From: Symbiodinium natans
Taxonomy: Eukaryota > Sar > Dinophyceae > Suessiales > Symbiodiniaceae
Length of the DNA stretch: 64,000 nucleotides
NCBI GenBank assembly: GCA_905221605.1
Contig: CAJNDS010002265.1
Location: 401,001 to 465,000, forward strand
Direction of reading: 5' to 3'
The translations under genes were made by a program, and so were the position numbers. Below the pieces are notes generated by a model, which did no database searches, was not told where the DNA came from, and saw nothing but the letters and a program-made list of their open reading frames with translations. Positions 17,956 through 28,887 of the stretch are shown here, piece after piece. Every line of letters starts with the position of its first letter. The stretch's first letter is position 1.

Positions 17956-18396
17956 GTAGAAGCAGATTGGGCAGAAGCAGATGGGGATGGGCCCACGCAG
18001 CTTTCACAGTTTTCTATCTTTGCCCTCTGGCTTTGGCTGGATTTAGACAAGGGTACAGTTTCAGTGTTCAGGTCGTACAAAGCTCTGGGCGTTCGTTAGG
18101 TCAGGTCGCAAGTGGTGCTTATGGATGCGATATGATGCGATTGGGTGAGACTATTCGATTGTTTTTGCGCGAATGAGCTTTCTTCAGCTGCCAAGGGCTA
18201 TCGGGTGTAGCGGGACAGGGTGTTTGATGTCAATTTTCATTGTGCGATACGCATGTGAAGCAACCGCAGCTGGCTTCACCCCAAACTCGATCGGTTGTGA
18301 CGAAATTGGTGTCTCTTAATTTCTTGGTCGGAGTTTTCTCGCAGGCTGTCGTTGTGGTTTGGTGTTTCTTTTTGAGAGTCGAAGCTTTGGGGCCAG

Positions 18397-18585
18397 GAGC
18401 TGCAGGCAGCGCGCCTGCAGCTGCGCAGCGTTCTTGCGAGGCTTGCACCTTCGGCTTGCATGGTTCCGCCTGACACTGCAAACTGCAAACCATCTCTGTC
18501 TTGGCCCATGCTTCAAGCGGCAGTACCGAACCCAAACTGGCCAGCAACGTGTTTTGCTGAACGTCTTCGTTGCAGCTTGAGGGCT
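18397..18585 (+). CDS. Candidate exon, up to 63 codons
   Basis: Follows ggggccag and reads ELQAARLQLRSVLARLAPS before a Cys/Pro-rich stretch; a donor gtaggt follows GCT. The helix-like N-terminal part is more convincing than the rest, and the exon could end early at a gcttgc donor. No family is recognised. Confidence 0.45.
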
Positions 18586-18847
18586 GTAGGTGTGAAGGTG
18601 CGGAAGGTGCGGGGTTTGCTGTTATTGCATGTGGGCTTGTGCAGCTTTACCTGGGGTATGGTCCTGAAAGGCATCGCTCATCATTGAGCTTGCACATGCA
18701 CGCACACTGGCATGTGTGTTACTTGTAGGAAACTCCGTGAACCTCAGCATCAGCAAAGTAGAGTCCATAGCTGCGTAGACCAAACCTTGAGATGTGTCAT
18801 TCCGAAGTGGGAGGGAGGCCTTTGCCTTGTGCTCTTTGCCTTCCGAG

Positions 18848-18935
18848 GACGCCGCCTGCGCTTGCGAGAAAGGAGGTGCCAGGTGCCTCGGCAAAGAAAA
18901 TGACGCAGTTTGAAACTCACCAACTAGCTCTGCTG
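18848..18935 (+). CDS. Candidate exon, 29 codons
   Basis: Follows cttccgag and ends CTG|gttatc. The frame reads PALARKEVPGASAKKM and TQFETHQLALL. Codon bias supports this frame over the Arg-rich one that overlaps it. It lies 262 bases after the previous candidate exon on the same strand. Confidence 0.45.
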
Positions 18936-19068
18936 GTTATCCCTTGTTCGTAGACTCCTACTCGTATGTGAGGCTCGCGCCTTTGCTGACCCCTAAGCGT
19001 GACAGCTGCTTGTGTATAAGCGCCAATTGCGTATTTGGTCCGGACGTCCGACTTAAAGGTGCCCAAAG

Positions 19069-19216
19069 CTCAATGATGCATGTAGCTCAACATGCCGAAC
19101 CGCCCTTGAGTCGTGTAGAAGCCTTGGCAAAGATTGAAAACCCCACGTGGGCGAATGCCTCGATGGTTTTCCAGTCCAAGGCAGAGGCACCAGACTGCAG
19201 CCCAAGCCTTGGATAA
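19069..19216 (+). CDS. Candidate terminal exon, 48 codons, stop TAA
   Basis: Follows gcccaaag; open to a TAA stop. It reads MHVAQHAEPPLSRVEALAK and then IENPTWANASMVFQSK. The next gene-like segment is 650 bases away, so this may be a 3' end. No family is recognised. Confidence 0.5.
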
Positions 19217-19862
19217 GCTTATTCTAGGTGCCAGTCTCGAGCAGTGATGCAGGTCTGATGGTCATTTCCTCGTAAATGTTGGTGTTGGATGTAGGCTCCG
19301 TGTGCAGCATTGCAAGCTGTATTTGTGGAAGTACATGAAGATGGACGTCAAGAATGTGGAAAAGAACTCTGGAGTTACGGTCATGTGCTAGACATGTCTG
19401 CGCGTGGCAGTATCTGCTCGTGGCAGTATCTGCTCGTGGCAGGGAACGGGGAATACGCATGCGTGTGTCCGTGTATGTTATGTATATGTATATGCATATG
19501 CATATGTATATCTCTTGTCTATGCCTATGTCTATGTCCATGTCCATGTATATGTGCGCACGTAGACACATGCGTGCCCAAACCCTAAAATCCTCACGCGC
19601 CCCAAGACATTCAGAATCGCTTAGCCACCAACTCCAACCCCTAAGCCTCCTCGCTGGACCCGCAGCCCGAACGAAACCCAAATTGGCAGGTTTCTGGGAC
19701 TGGCCTCGCATGGGCGTCTAGGGCTCTTCCTGGCACGCGCCGGAGGCCTAGATGTCCCCAATGCTGTTCCACTGCCCGCAAGTCCTTTGGTCAAGCACCT
19801 TCGCCCCAGGTGTCATTCCGGGTCAGGCGCTGAGCCTTCGTGTTTAGAACCCTCCATGGATA
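19217..19862. other. No gene; short repeats
   Basis: Holds a 16-bp tandem tggcagtatctgctcg (two and a half copies, 19405-19441) and a TATG/ATGTCC-type microsatellite at 19475-19555 that later drifts into cctatgtctatgtcc. The rest has no coding signal. Confidence 0.6.
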
Positions 19863-20087
19863 GATGAGGATGAGGACCAGAGTGCACAGAGCCTTGGGTC
19901 TTTCCAGCACACACCGGACATCTTGAGGCGTGGGCTGGCGCAGTACATTCAGCACTCGCCCGAGCATCTGCTACTGTCATGCTGTGTGGATCTGGTGGTC
20001 ACCTGGCCGTCAGGAACCTCCTTGCAGACGTTAGCCTGTTACATCGAGCGGCCGACAGTGACTGCAACCCAAAGACCTTGTAGCTGA
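19863..20087 (+). CDS. Candidate exon, about 74 codons, stop TGA
   Basis: Strongly biased open frame beginning DEDQSAQSLGSFQHTPD and continuing ILRRGLAQYIQHSPEHL and LLSCCVDLVVTWPSG. It has no ATG start, and the frame opens just upstream at 19849, so it is an internal or terminal exon. Possible donors are gtggat or gtggtc near 20005-20015; otherwise it runs to TGA 20085-20087. No family is recognised. Confidence 0.55.
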   Translation, partial: DEDEDQSAQSLGSFQHTPDILRRGLAQYIQHSPEHLLLSCCVDLVVTWPSGTSLQTLACYIERPTVTATQRPCS

Positions 20088-20552
20088 GCTCTGGCTGAGG
20101 CTTCTCTCGACCCTCCTGCAGCTGTGCCCTTGGGAAGGGAGGCTGCCCCAGTCCTTGCACCTAAACCCCGAAACTGAAATCCTTCAGAAGGTCGCTTGAT
20201 ATCGCTTGATGTCGCTTGGTTGGGAGGGTGCAATCTGAGTGGCGTCTTATAGAGGGAGTAAGCGATCGCCCCTCAACCTAAGCCCTCAGTCCACAACATC
20301 CTGAACCCCAAAACCTCAACACCTCATGCCTGAAGTCCTCTGACCCTGTACGCGTTGCAAGGCGCTTTACGTTACTATGCCCATTTATGATGCCAATCCA
20401 TGCAACATGATGAAGCCATGCTTTGGGGGTGAGGTGCTCGCAGAGCGACTTTTCCACACTTTCACGAGGAGAGTGTCAAAGCCTGAGGAGTTTAAACCTA
20501 GGCCTTTGTTAGATGCTGCGTGTTGCTGTGATTTGATGGGGCCTGCGTCTTG
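20088..20552. other. No gene seen
   Basis: Roughly 460 bases of CCCTAA/CCTCAA-flavoured intergenic sequence with no supportable exon. Confidence 0.4.
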
Positions 20553-20888
20553 ATGGGTTCCGCCGGCGCAGGCTGCATGACTGTAGTGATTTATGCGAAA
20601 CCTTGGAAGCGTGCACAAGCCCACGTCGAAGAAAAGTTCATGGCGAGAAAGCGATTTCCATGTCGGTGGACCCGGTGTTCCGAGCCCCTTTGCGGTCTAC
20701 GGCTTTTTGCTTTGCTTTGTTCGGCCCAAGGCTCTCCCAAGCGCTCTCGGCATGGCGGCTGTGCCTGCGCCGTGCGACTCGCTTGCGGGGCCACGAGAGG
20801 CAGCTCCGTGCAACAGAGGTGTTTTGCCGTCAGTTTTCTTCAAAGATTGAAATGTCAGGAGTGCCGAATTTCTACAGCTTCACTCTAG
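20553..20888 (+). CDS. Candidate first exon, open 111 codons from ATG
   Basis: ATG 20553 opens a frame starting MGSAGAGCMTVVIYAKPW and continuing KRAQAHVEEKFMARKRF. The first 40 codons look coding; the Cys/Arg-rich later part probably does not, so a donor is expected inside. Other frames in 20650-20850 are also open, which lowers confidence. Confidence 0.35.
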   Translation: MGSAGAGCMTVVIYAKPWKRAQAHVEEKFMARKRFPCRWTRCSEPLCGLRLFALLCSAQGSPKRSRHGGCACAVRLACGATRGSSVQQRCFAVSFLQRLKCQECRISTASL

Positions 20889-21261
20889 AAGATTATGTCT
20901 ACCTTTCATACGCCACATGTCAGGCTGTGTTTATCTGCGCAGACTTGAGAGCTCCAGGCTTCGCCTCCCTAATCCCTTAGCCCGAAGCATAATTGGAATG
21001 CAGTTATTCGGGTACTCCGGTTCGCATGGCTTTGTCTTGCTTTCAGATGGCAGAGAATCCCGGACCCAGAGCCCCGAGAGCACGAAACCCTCAGCCCAGC
21101 GACCCGCCCTTCGAACCGTAAACGCCGTGTCCTAAGTGCTTAAGCTCCAGAAGCCTTCAACTTCAGTCTCAACAGCCCCCCAACCTACCTTGGAAACCTC
21201 CTGCGTGTGAAGAATCCGAAGACACGACCTGAGAAGACAGCCCAAGCCCCAAGCGAACGTT

Positions 21262-23256
21262 GTGAGTTGTGAGCTGAGGCTTATGCAGGAACAGGCCGCT
21301 CAAGCGGCGAGAGCTGAAAGAACGCAGCAGGATGCGCTGCAGGATGCCTCTGCTGTCGTGATGTGTTTGCGGTGTTTGAGAGGTGTTGCTGGCTCTTGGA
21401 TGTTTTGCTTGCATTTCGCTGCGGGATCTGTGCGCGTCATCCGTGTATGTTGGAGTATTCAGTCTTTATGGTTCTGGTCTTTTAACCGCTTTCGGGGTTT
21501 CAAGCTCAAAGTCTGTGTGTGCGCTCGCTTGAGTTGCAATTGCTGTCGTGCAGTGGCCGGAGTTGGATTCAAGTGCCGACCTTTCCAGGTCCCTGGCCTC
21601 ATTCCCCACTGAATCTAGCTTTGGACTGCACCCGTATCCTAAGACCAACAGTTGGCGCTCAGGAGTTTTGGTTGGATGATTTTGACCCATCAGCCCCTCG
21701 CAGGCTCTGCGGCAACGCATCGAGGAGTGCAAAGGGCGCATGGAACAACTTTGTACCAGGCGTCCCTTTTTTGGAACTAGGACGGCGAAAGGTGTTTTGG
21801 TACCTTGAGATGTTGGAGCTGGTGGCAATTGTTCAGGGATGGGGCAGGTGCCATGGTCATTTATTATTTGTTCAGGGATGGGGCAGAAGAAGAAGAAGAA
21901 GAAGAAGAAGAAGAAGAAGAAGAAGAAGAAGAAGAAGAAGAAGAAGAAGAAGAAGAAGAAGAAGAAGAAGAAGAAGAAGAAGAAGAAGAAGAAGAAGAAG
22001 AAGAAGAAGAAGAACAAGAATAATAACAATAATAGTAAGAAGAAGACGAAGAAGAATAATAAGAAGAAGAATAATAATGAGAAGAAGCAGAAGCACAATA
22101 ATAAAAAGAATAATAATAAGAAGAAGAAGAGGAAGAATCAAAAAAAAGAAGAAGAAGGAGAAGGATAAGGAGAAAGAGAAGAAGAGAGGGAGAGCAAGCC
22201 GGAAGAAGAAGGCGAAGAAGAGCATTGGTTTTCAGGAGGACAAGCAATATCCAAAACAGAAAGACGGAAAGATAGACTTTCACGCTTGACCTGCAAGGCC
22301 AGGGTTCCCCGCTGCATGAACACAGGCGGCACACAGCAGAGGAGGGGCAGGCCATGGAAGCGGGTGAGAGAGGGGGTCCAGGAAGGGGCAAGAGCGAGGG
22401 CGAGGGAGAAAGCGTGGGCGAGGAAGAGGGGGCATTTTTCGGCTTAGAAATTTCTCACGTGGTCGCAGGCAGAAAGCCGAGGTCATCAAAGGGAGTGCTG
22501 GGAGCATTATATTGTTTGCTTGTGCTATGGAGCTACTGTTAGGCCTTTTTATTGGTACTGTAGTATGTCCAGCTATGACACAAGCAGCTTGAGTCGCCAC
22601 AATAGGCTGAACTTCTCCACCGCCGCTGCCTTGCTCCTGAGGCAAGAAATGGGTTCCATCGCTGGGTAGCCCCGACGTTCTGAACCCAAATTGAAGCTTA
22701 ACATTTGGTGCGGTGAGACTCAGGGCCTCGGGGGATGAATTGAAAGTCCCTAGTGCTTGGTGAGTGCCTCTCAGCCTACGGTTCCCGGAACAGTGCACAC
22801 TTCCAGGACATGAGACTGAGATGCGTGGATCGGGACTAGATATCCTGCCTTGTCCATGAAGCTCAACCCGAAGACGCTCCCAAATCCGAAGCCCTCACGC
22901 TTCCGGCATGGCTCTGCGGTTCAACCCCAGGAGTCTCCTCGTGTGGAGGTATCATTGCCGGGAGGCCGCCTCGAAACTTAGGTTCATACTTTCACTTCAA
23001 CAAAGCCGCTGCTTTTGTACAAACAGCACATGTGCTGCAGACGAGTGTTGTTGTTGGCTTTGTGGTTTGGGTGCGAGTTTTAGGGCTATGCTGGCCTGAT
23101 GCTGCTGAACCTTTCCAGGGCTCAGCCTCACAAACCCACGAGTCTATTCAGACAATACTCAGACCCGTTTAAGGCCTAAAAGTCTTTCCCTCGGGGCAGG
23201 AGCAGCTTGAAGCAGTTGCCGAGAAGATCGGGGCGGCTCAGGCAGATGATCGCTAG
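21262..23256 (+). CDS. Multi-exon coiled-coil gene with a GAA tract in an intron
   Basis: Exons: 21262?-21357 (RLMQEQAAQAARAERTQQDA; donor gtgatg), 21704-21752 (after ctcgcag; ALRQRIEECKGRMEQL; donor gtacca), 22298-22363 (after tgcaag; GSPLHEHRRHTAEEGQAMEA; donor gtgaga) and 23200-23256 (after ggggcag; EQLEAVAEKIGAAQADDR, stop TAG). The first three join in phase, including a codon split across the intron that holds the GAA array. The last exon starts in phase 0, so at least one more exon lies between 22364 and 23199. Every exon is Glu/Gln/Arg/Ala-rich and helical, which fits a coiled coil. The start was not found. No family can be named from a coiled coil alone. Confidence 0.62.
21829..21886. 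repeat. 19-bp direct repeat, two copies 39 bp apart
   Basis: ttgttcagggatggggcag occurs at 21829-21847 and 21868-21886. Each copy contains a pyrimidine-cag|G acceptor-like site. The second copy runs straight into the GAA array. Confidence 0.8.
21885..22014 (+). repeat. (GAA)n microsatellite, about 43 uninterrupted units
   Basis: 130 bases of perfect AGA/GAA repeat, then a purine-rich degenerate tail of aat/aag units to about 22230. It sits within an intron of the coiled-coil gene. The long ORFs in all frames here (poly-Lys, poly-Glu, poly-Arg, and poly-Leu, poly-Phe, poly-Ser on the other strand) are products of the repeat, not genes. Confidence 0.97.
22364..23199 (+). other. Presumed intronic sequence, possible small exon
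   Basis: Mostly non-coding. An open piece at about 22890-22981 reads RHGSAVQPQESPRVEVSLPG and ends in TAG; it may hold a small exon cut at GAG|gtatca. Confidence 0.4.
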
Positions 23257-23406
23257 AAGTGGGCTGGTCGCAAGTGAGGACTTGTTCTGAGCTTCGGTCT
23301 TTTTGGGGCCGAGGTTGACTCAGCGTACACATTCGATGGTTTCAGGCTCCTAGAATGAGACCCTGAATTAGGCTGATACTACTAGATTTGAGCGGCCCTT
23401 GTGCAG

Positions 23407-23653
23407 ACGGAGACGATGCTGCTGGGCAGCACAGAGGTGGACAAGGCTCGAGGAGATGGAAACAAGTCAGTCAGAGACCTTCAGAGACCAAGCCAGGGAA
23501 TTTGATGGGTCGTATCAGAGAGTGCAAGGGCCACGTTCTGGCCTGAGTAAGCAAGCTGGATGGGCAGAGTCAGACGTTCGGACGTTGAAGAAGATACAGA
23601 ATGCACAACAATCTGTCGACATCCGTTGCGCAGTCATTGCTCCTGGACACTAA
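23407..23653 (+). pseudogene. Exon-like segment with an apparent 4-bp duplication frameshift
   Basis: After cttgtgcag the frame reads TETMLLGSTEVDKARGDGNK with good codon bias. At 23466-23473 the bases gtcagtca form a tandem 4-bp duplication. Downstream the coding-like frame is a different one (FRDQAREFDGSYQRVQ, then SDVRTLKKIQNAQQ) and runs to TAA 23651-23653. The offset between the two frames equals the 4-bp duplication. Either this is a recently broken exon, or two unrelated open frames abut by chance. Confidence 0.35.
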
Positions 23654-23950
23654 CAAAGAAGTCTACTACCATTATCATCCTCAGCTTTGCAGTCTGTTAC
23701 TTGCTGATGCTGCGTGTCAAGGAGGGTTGCCTGTACGTAGGAAACCCTGAAAGGTCAACTGGTCCAAGCCTCAAACCTCAGTGGTTGTGATTTGGTAGGT
23801 GTCAGAGATTGTCCGGTCCCAAAACGACCGTGCGTCACTGTCATGACATGTGAGTCCCTGTATGTTCTTGTGATCAAGCAGCCATGATTGCTTTAGACAA
23901 GCTGACAGCAACATCTTAACAATGTCGTGCCGAGCCCCTCAAAGCCGTAG

Positions 23951-24131
23951 TGTACCACACACCATCTGGAGGCCCTGTCGCTGCTGTTGGCGCGCGAGGC
24001 GGCGCTGGTCTGCGAATTGGCCATGCCGCGGGGTCCTCGGATGCGGCGTCTTCCCTTCTTCGGCGCCTTCGGGGTTGAGGATCTGGAAAATTCAAGCCGA
24101 TCCTACCTTTTTCAGTCAGTCCTCCAGATCG
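23951..24131 (+). CDS. Candidate internal exon, 60 codons
   Basis: From agccgtag to ATCG|gtaagg, open throughout. It reads LEALSLLLAREAALVCELAM, then MRRLPFFGAFGVEDLEN and SYLFQSVLQI. Codons are strongly G/C-ending. The donor is near consensus. No family is recognised and no partner was found. Confidence 0.6.
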
Positions 24132-24860
24132 GTAAGGGGAGAATTTACACTCAACTCCCTGAAGATTGAAGATCCCCTAAAAGTCTTCAGGAACTCTTGA
24201 ATCTCAATCATCGGTGGGAGGAGTTGCAAAAACTCCGGGGGGAGAGTTAAAATCACCCCTCAGGGGCAAATACGACATAGTCCCACGACACATGCTCCCT
24301 TGACGACCTCGGAATGCCAGAGCTGCGAAGCGCATCTCAACGTTTGCATGTTTCAAAAGGCCACAGTCCCCGATGTTACGTTAGTTTGGATGCGAGACTC
24401 CAACAGGAAAGCTTAATATGAAGACAACCGTCAGGGAATGGTTCCGGCCCAACCAAACCAAAACGACACTTGAATCTAAGCCCGAATCCATCTTCATTGG
24501 AATCAGCTTTTAACTAATGACTTGCAGCCCTTTGCATTGCATCAACCCCGGAAGAGGGGGAATGTGCGTGTTCACAGGTGCCCATTGCAAACTAGCGGCG
24601 CCTGTTGCAGGTTGTGTGATCATGACCATGACACAGGAGTACCGAGCATGCATGTCCGTACTCGTTGGGTGTAATCATTCTTTCATGCCAGATCTTTTGC
24701 GCCCAAGTTTCGTCCTTGAGCTAAAGATGTTTAGCTTCTTTCAGGTAGTCGCCGAGTTTGCATTTGCAGTACTGTGAGGCTGACGCACGGTGACGCCCAG
24801 ATCTTTGACTTGAAGCTTGGCCTGACGTCTAAACCCAGGCCATGATCTCGTTAAGCGAAC
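24132..24860. other. No gene seen
   Basis: About 730 bases; an 86-codon ORF at 24517-24777 lacks codon bias and is not called. Confidence 0.4.
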
Positions 24861-25151
24861 TTACTCAAGTTGTTCAAAGAGCGCATGTGCAGGTTCGGAC
24901 ACTGGCTTTCGTGCGTGAGGTTCTTGGGTGTCATTCTCCCACGGCTTCCAAAGAACATAGTCGGTGCTGCGGTTGACATAGGTCCTTTGCGCAGCACGTC
25001 CATGCTCGAGCAAAAGCCTTTCCCAGATACCCGTTTTTTGCTTCATCTTTGCGCGAGTTCCGAGGATATCCGCCCTGGGCCCTTCCTTACGCCTCATGAT
25101 CCTCGGCCCTTGCTGGTGCCACCCGGGATCAAGGTATGCTTGGATTTTCAC
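24861..25151 (-). CDS. Candidate minus-strand exon, up to 96 codons
   Basis: The minus frame reads TGIWERLLLEHGRAAQRTYV, then RSTDYVLWKPWENDTQEP, and ends ALFEQLE-TAA, with balanced composition and reasonable codon bias. The plus strand also holds a 105-codon ORF here, more Leu/Cys/Pro-rich and probably its shadow. The strand is opposite to its neighbours, which lowers confidence. No family is recognised. Confidence 0.4.
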   Translation of the reverse strand: MKIQAYLDPGWHQQGPRIMRRKEGPRADILGTRAKMKQKTGIWERLLLEHGRAAQRTYVNRSTDYVLWKPWENDTQEPHARKPVSEPAHALFEQLE

Positions 25152-27360
25152 GGTGGGCTTGTCCGAGTTGAGGTATCAGCTGTTTGAGATGTTGATAAGT
25201 CTGTACTTGTAGCTGCAGGCAATGTCGACGGCTTGCAGCCCCATGCATCAGTTCTAGGTTACGTTTGCAGAGCCGTCGCTTGTCCCGTGCTGTGGAGTAA
25301 GTCACATAATGCCAGCAACACCAAACAGCTTACTCATGAGGATATCGCAGGGTCTGAGATGTCGAGAGCTTACATGCAGGCCGCACATGGCCCGACAATA
25401 GCAATCTTGCCGAAGCATTGCACGTGCTACACCATGTTGCACCCATAAACCTTAAAGCCCAACAGCCCTACATCAGCACACCACCCGTGCAAGCCCAACG
25501 GGCAATACCGCCTGATAGCATGAATGGTGTGGAGACCGTCATTTAAGATGATGTGCACCCCGAAACTTCAAACTGGCAGCGAATCCCTCCCCCCTACTCG
25601 GCTAAAACCCCAAAGAAGGCTAACACTCAATCCTAACTTGCATTCTTGGCGCCTTTGTCTTCGTGGTTGATATGCCTCGCCGACGATGCCAGAACAAGCA
25701 AAATCAAGCTTATGTCCGAAAAAAGCCACCAGGTTTCGTCGAACCGTCTAAAGCTTCAACCCCAAAATGCTGCAGGCCAAATCAGACGGGCTCCAAACCA
25801 ACACCCTTGCATCTCGTCGCAGGCTGCGCTGGCGCTTACGGGCTTTGCTTGGACTTTCATGGTTACGCCAGAGGCCTGGCAAGAATGATCCCAAACTCTG
25901 AATCCAGCAGAATCAGTGGGGGATTGTCCAAGCCCTGAGACCGAAGCTCCGCAAGGTTCAATAGGCACCGGCAGCAAACCAAAAACTGCAGCAACAGCAA
26001 CAGCAACAGCAACCACTAGAAGGGCAGGAAGTGAGGGAAGGATCAAGATGTGAAAGGAAGCCAAAAACGAATTCTAACGTGCAACAGAAGTTGAACTGTA
26101 ATTTCGCACTGCAATGAAGACGTGACATTATTTGAGAACTCAGGAGCCAAATTTTCTACAACCCAGTGTTTTGATGAACTCAACATTACGTGGATATGAC
26201 GGTAACATGCAGGTTAAACTTGCAAAACGAAGGATTTCGCAGAACACGTGAACATGGGACAAGCCAGTACGGACAACCTACCACGCAACAACAGACAAAT
26301 TACAACCAGTAAGTTCAGTCGCCACTGGATCAGGCAATCAAAGCCCTTCCAGAGGTTTTGACAACCTTATAGCTAGCAGATGCGCAACACGTATTCTGCG
26401 AACATGAATCAGCCCTATCTTGCACATAGCACTTTGAGCAGAGGCAGGAAGCATGAGCCACAAGTCCATCGCGCACCAAAAATGTCGGAAAACAAGAAAC
26501 AAACAAGATCAAGAGCATGCACTTTACAAGAGCGAAGAAAGAATCACAACGGATACAGATGGGAAGGCCTGAAATAGGCCAGGACGATGTTTCAGGAGCG
26601 GAGAGTAAAGTACCGTAACCGGGATGGAAATCCAATCAAAGAAAAGGCTTTGTGTAGAGGTACAATAGCCTCGATTTTTTTTCACTTTTCAAGAACTGGA
26701 AGAAGCCAGTGAAGAAAGCAACTGCATGTGAAATCGGCGGGACCAGATGGATGCAAGGCTGAAGAAGTTAAATGTAACAGTCAGACCATGTCAGACCAAC
26801 AGCCACTTTTATAGACTCTTACAATCTCATTATCCTCTCTGGCCAATCCCCAGAATCTTCCAAGCGCACAAACATTGCGGTCACTTCGCAAGAAGGGCCA
26901 TTTTCCCCAAATGCACAACTACAGACTAACAGCCTTATTGCAAGAGTTCTAGATATTATCGAGTTTACGTGCAAGGCTTATCGCCCGGGTATGATCCCAG
27001 GATCCCAAGCGCCCAGTGCGGACACTGACCAGACAGATCAACAAACCAAGCAATTTTCATAGCGCAACGTTTCTTGGACATGGCAGAAAGGCAGCATTCA
27101 ACACGTGCTCTTAGATTGAGAGAAGTCTTTGCCAAAGTAAACCATCTGAAGTTGCGAGCCTTATCGAGCTTGCCGTCGACACTCTTGACAAACTGCATGG
27201 AATACAAGCGGAGTCTGCTTTCTACAGCGAGTGCATTAACTATGACAGATCCATTCATTGTTTTTTACCGCACGCCCGAAGCAGTCCAGCATAAATACAT
27301 AATCAGCACATCTGTTCCACGCAAACACCATGCAACTTAGCTCGGCATGACACAGTCAAT

Positions 27361-27416
27361 CATCACAGTCGATCATCATAGAGGGTTCATCACAGTCGAT
27401 CATCATAGAGGGTTCA
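27361..27416. repeat. 27-bp tandem duplication
   Basis: The unit atcacagtcgatcatcatag plus agggttc-type bases occurs twice in a row with a partial third copy upstream. Confidence 0.75.
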
Positions 27417-28701
27417 ATGTAGAATTGCTGATTCCATATCGACTTGTAGCGAAAACAAAAGGTATTTGGTTCAATCTTGAAGATTAAAGTGCCATGCTCC
27501 AGATCGATTACCATCGTACTGACGTTGAACAAATTTCTTCGCCATGGCCATTCATGGCCATTCTTCAAGCTTTCACAAGTTGCGAAGGACCCATGTATAC
27601 ATGGACCAAAGTCCCCTTTCAGTCACAGACACTTGCCCCGCGGCAAGAATATATAGGACCAGGAAAACCCAGACCACCCTGGCTACAAGAAATATTTTTA
27701 CAGATGCCTTTCTGCTCTTTGGTTGGCAAGAAAGTTATGGTGAAAACAGCTCTGAACATCAACAGCTTTTTGCGTGTCGTTGCTACGACGAGGAGCTGTT
27801 GCCACCAAGACATACAGAATCTAAGTACCAGATCAAATCTACGCCCCTGCATGCTAAGCCGACGAAGGCATCTGCCAGCTGTAGATGGGAGGCGCCCAGT
27901 TGTTGAGCATATACGTTCATGTCACCATGCCATCCCCGGCTGAAGCCAACAAACCCTAGTTCTCTTTACTCGGTCTGCAGGTTGAAAAAACAGGCGGGTT
28001 TCCAAGATGCGTATAAAGCCAATCCAAGATTTGTTTTTCCGTCAGTCGGTAAGATATGTGGCATGTAGCTCATACACAACAAGGTCCTGTGTCACTTTCG
28101 AACTCAGAATATACATATGATTCCACTAAACAAGACTTCCAAGAAGAGAGAAGATGACCATTGATGTTGTTACCACGTTCGTAATCGCTTACATTATGTT
28201 CTGAAATGGCCCCATAAGCAGGGATGATTGAAGATCGCCGCCTAGTGTCAACATGAGCGTGCGAGATAGGATTGGTAATGTTGGCTCGTTGTATCCTCGT
28301 AACTGTATCCTTGTATCATGAATGATGCTGAAGACAAGACACCCAAAATAATTGTCAGTGGTCCTCGATGTCAGAAGCGTTAAGATTACAAGGTTTCCTG
28401 TATTTGAAGGAGCACATCCAAGCTCTGAGAGTATGAAACAGCTGAATCCAGGTCATACCGCTTTTGTTGAAATAGCTGTGCAACATAGTTTCAGCTCCAA
28501 AACGATCTTAAGGATGCAACGCTAGTTAGTGTTGCGGAAGTGTTTCTTTACTATTTGCCGAAGTATACTCAACCTTTCTGATCAATAAAAAGGGAGCGCA
28601 GTGAAGAGAAGGCTCATGTCTTTGGGCATCAGTTTGATTGTCACGGCCAGGAGGGTGCACATCTCCCTTTGCCGGCTCCTGTGGCGACGTGTCCTCGTGC
28701 A

Positions 28702-28854
<153 letters not shown>

Positions 28855-28887
28855 TGTCTTTGGCTGCACTGTGCTAGACCTGCATCA

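Noticed and set aside
19395-19441. Similarity of gcgtggcagtatc to the 5' end of U4 snRNA
   Set aside because: Only about a dozen bases match and the segment is a 16-bp tandem repeat.
21519-22391. Long ORFs on both strands (up to 256 codons) of poly-Lys, poly-Glu, poly-Arg, poly-Leu, poly-Ser or poly-Phe
   Set aside because: They are translations of the GAA microsatellite and its tail.
25130-25860. Repeated phrase CLDFHG on the plus strand at about 25139 and 25849, suggesting duplicated domains
   Set aside because: Only about 17 bases are similar and flanking residues do not align.
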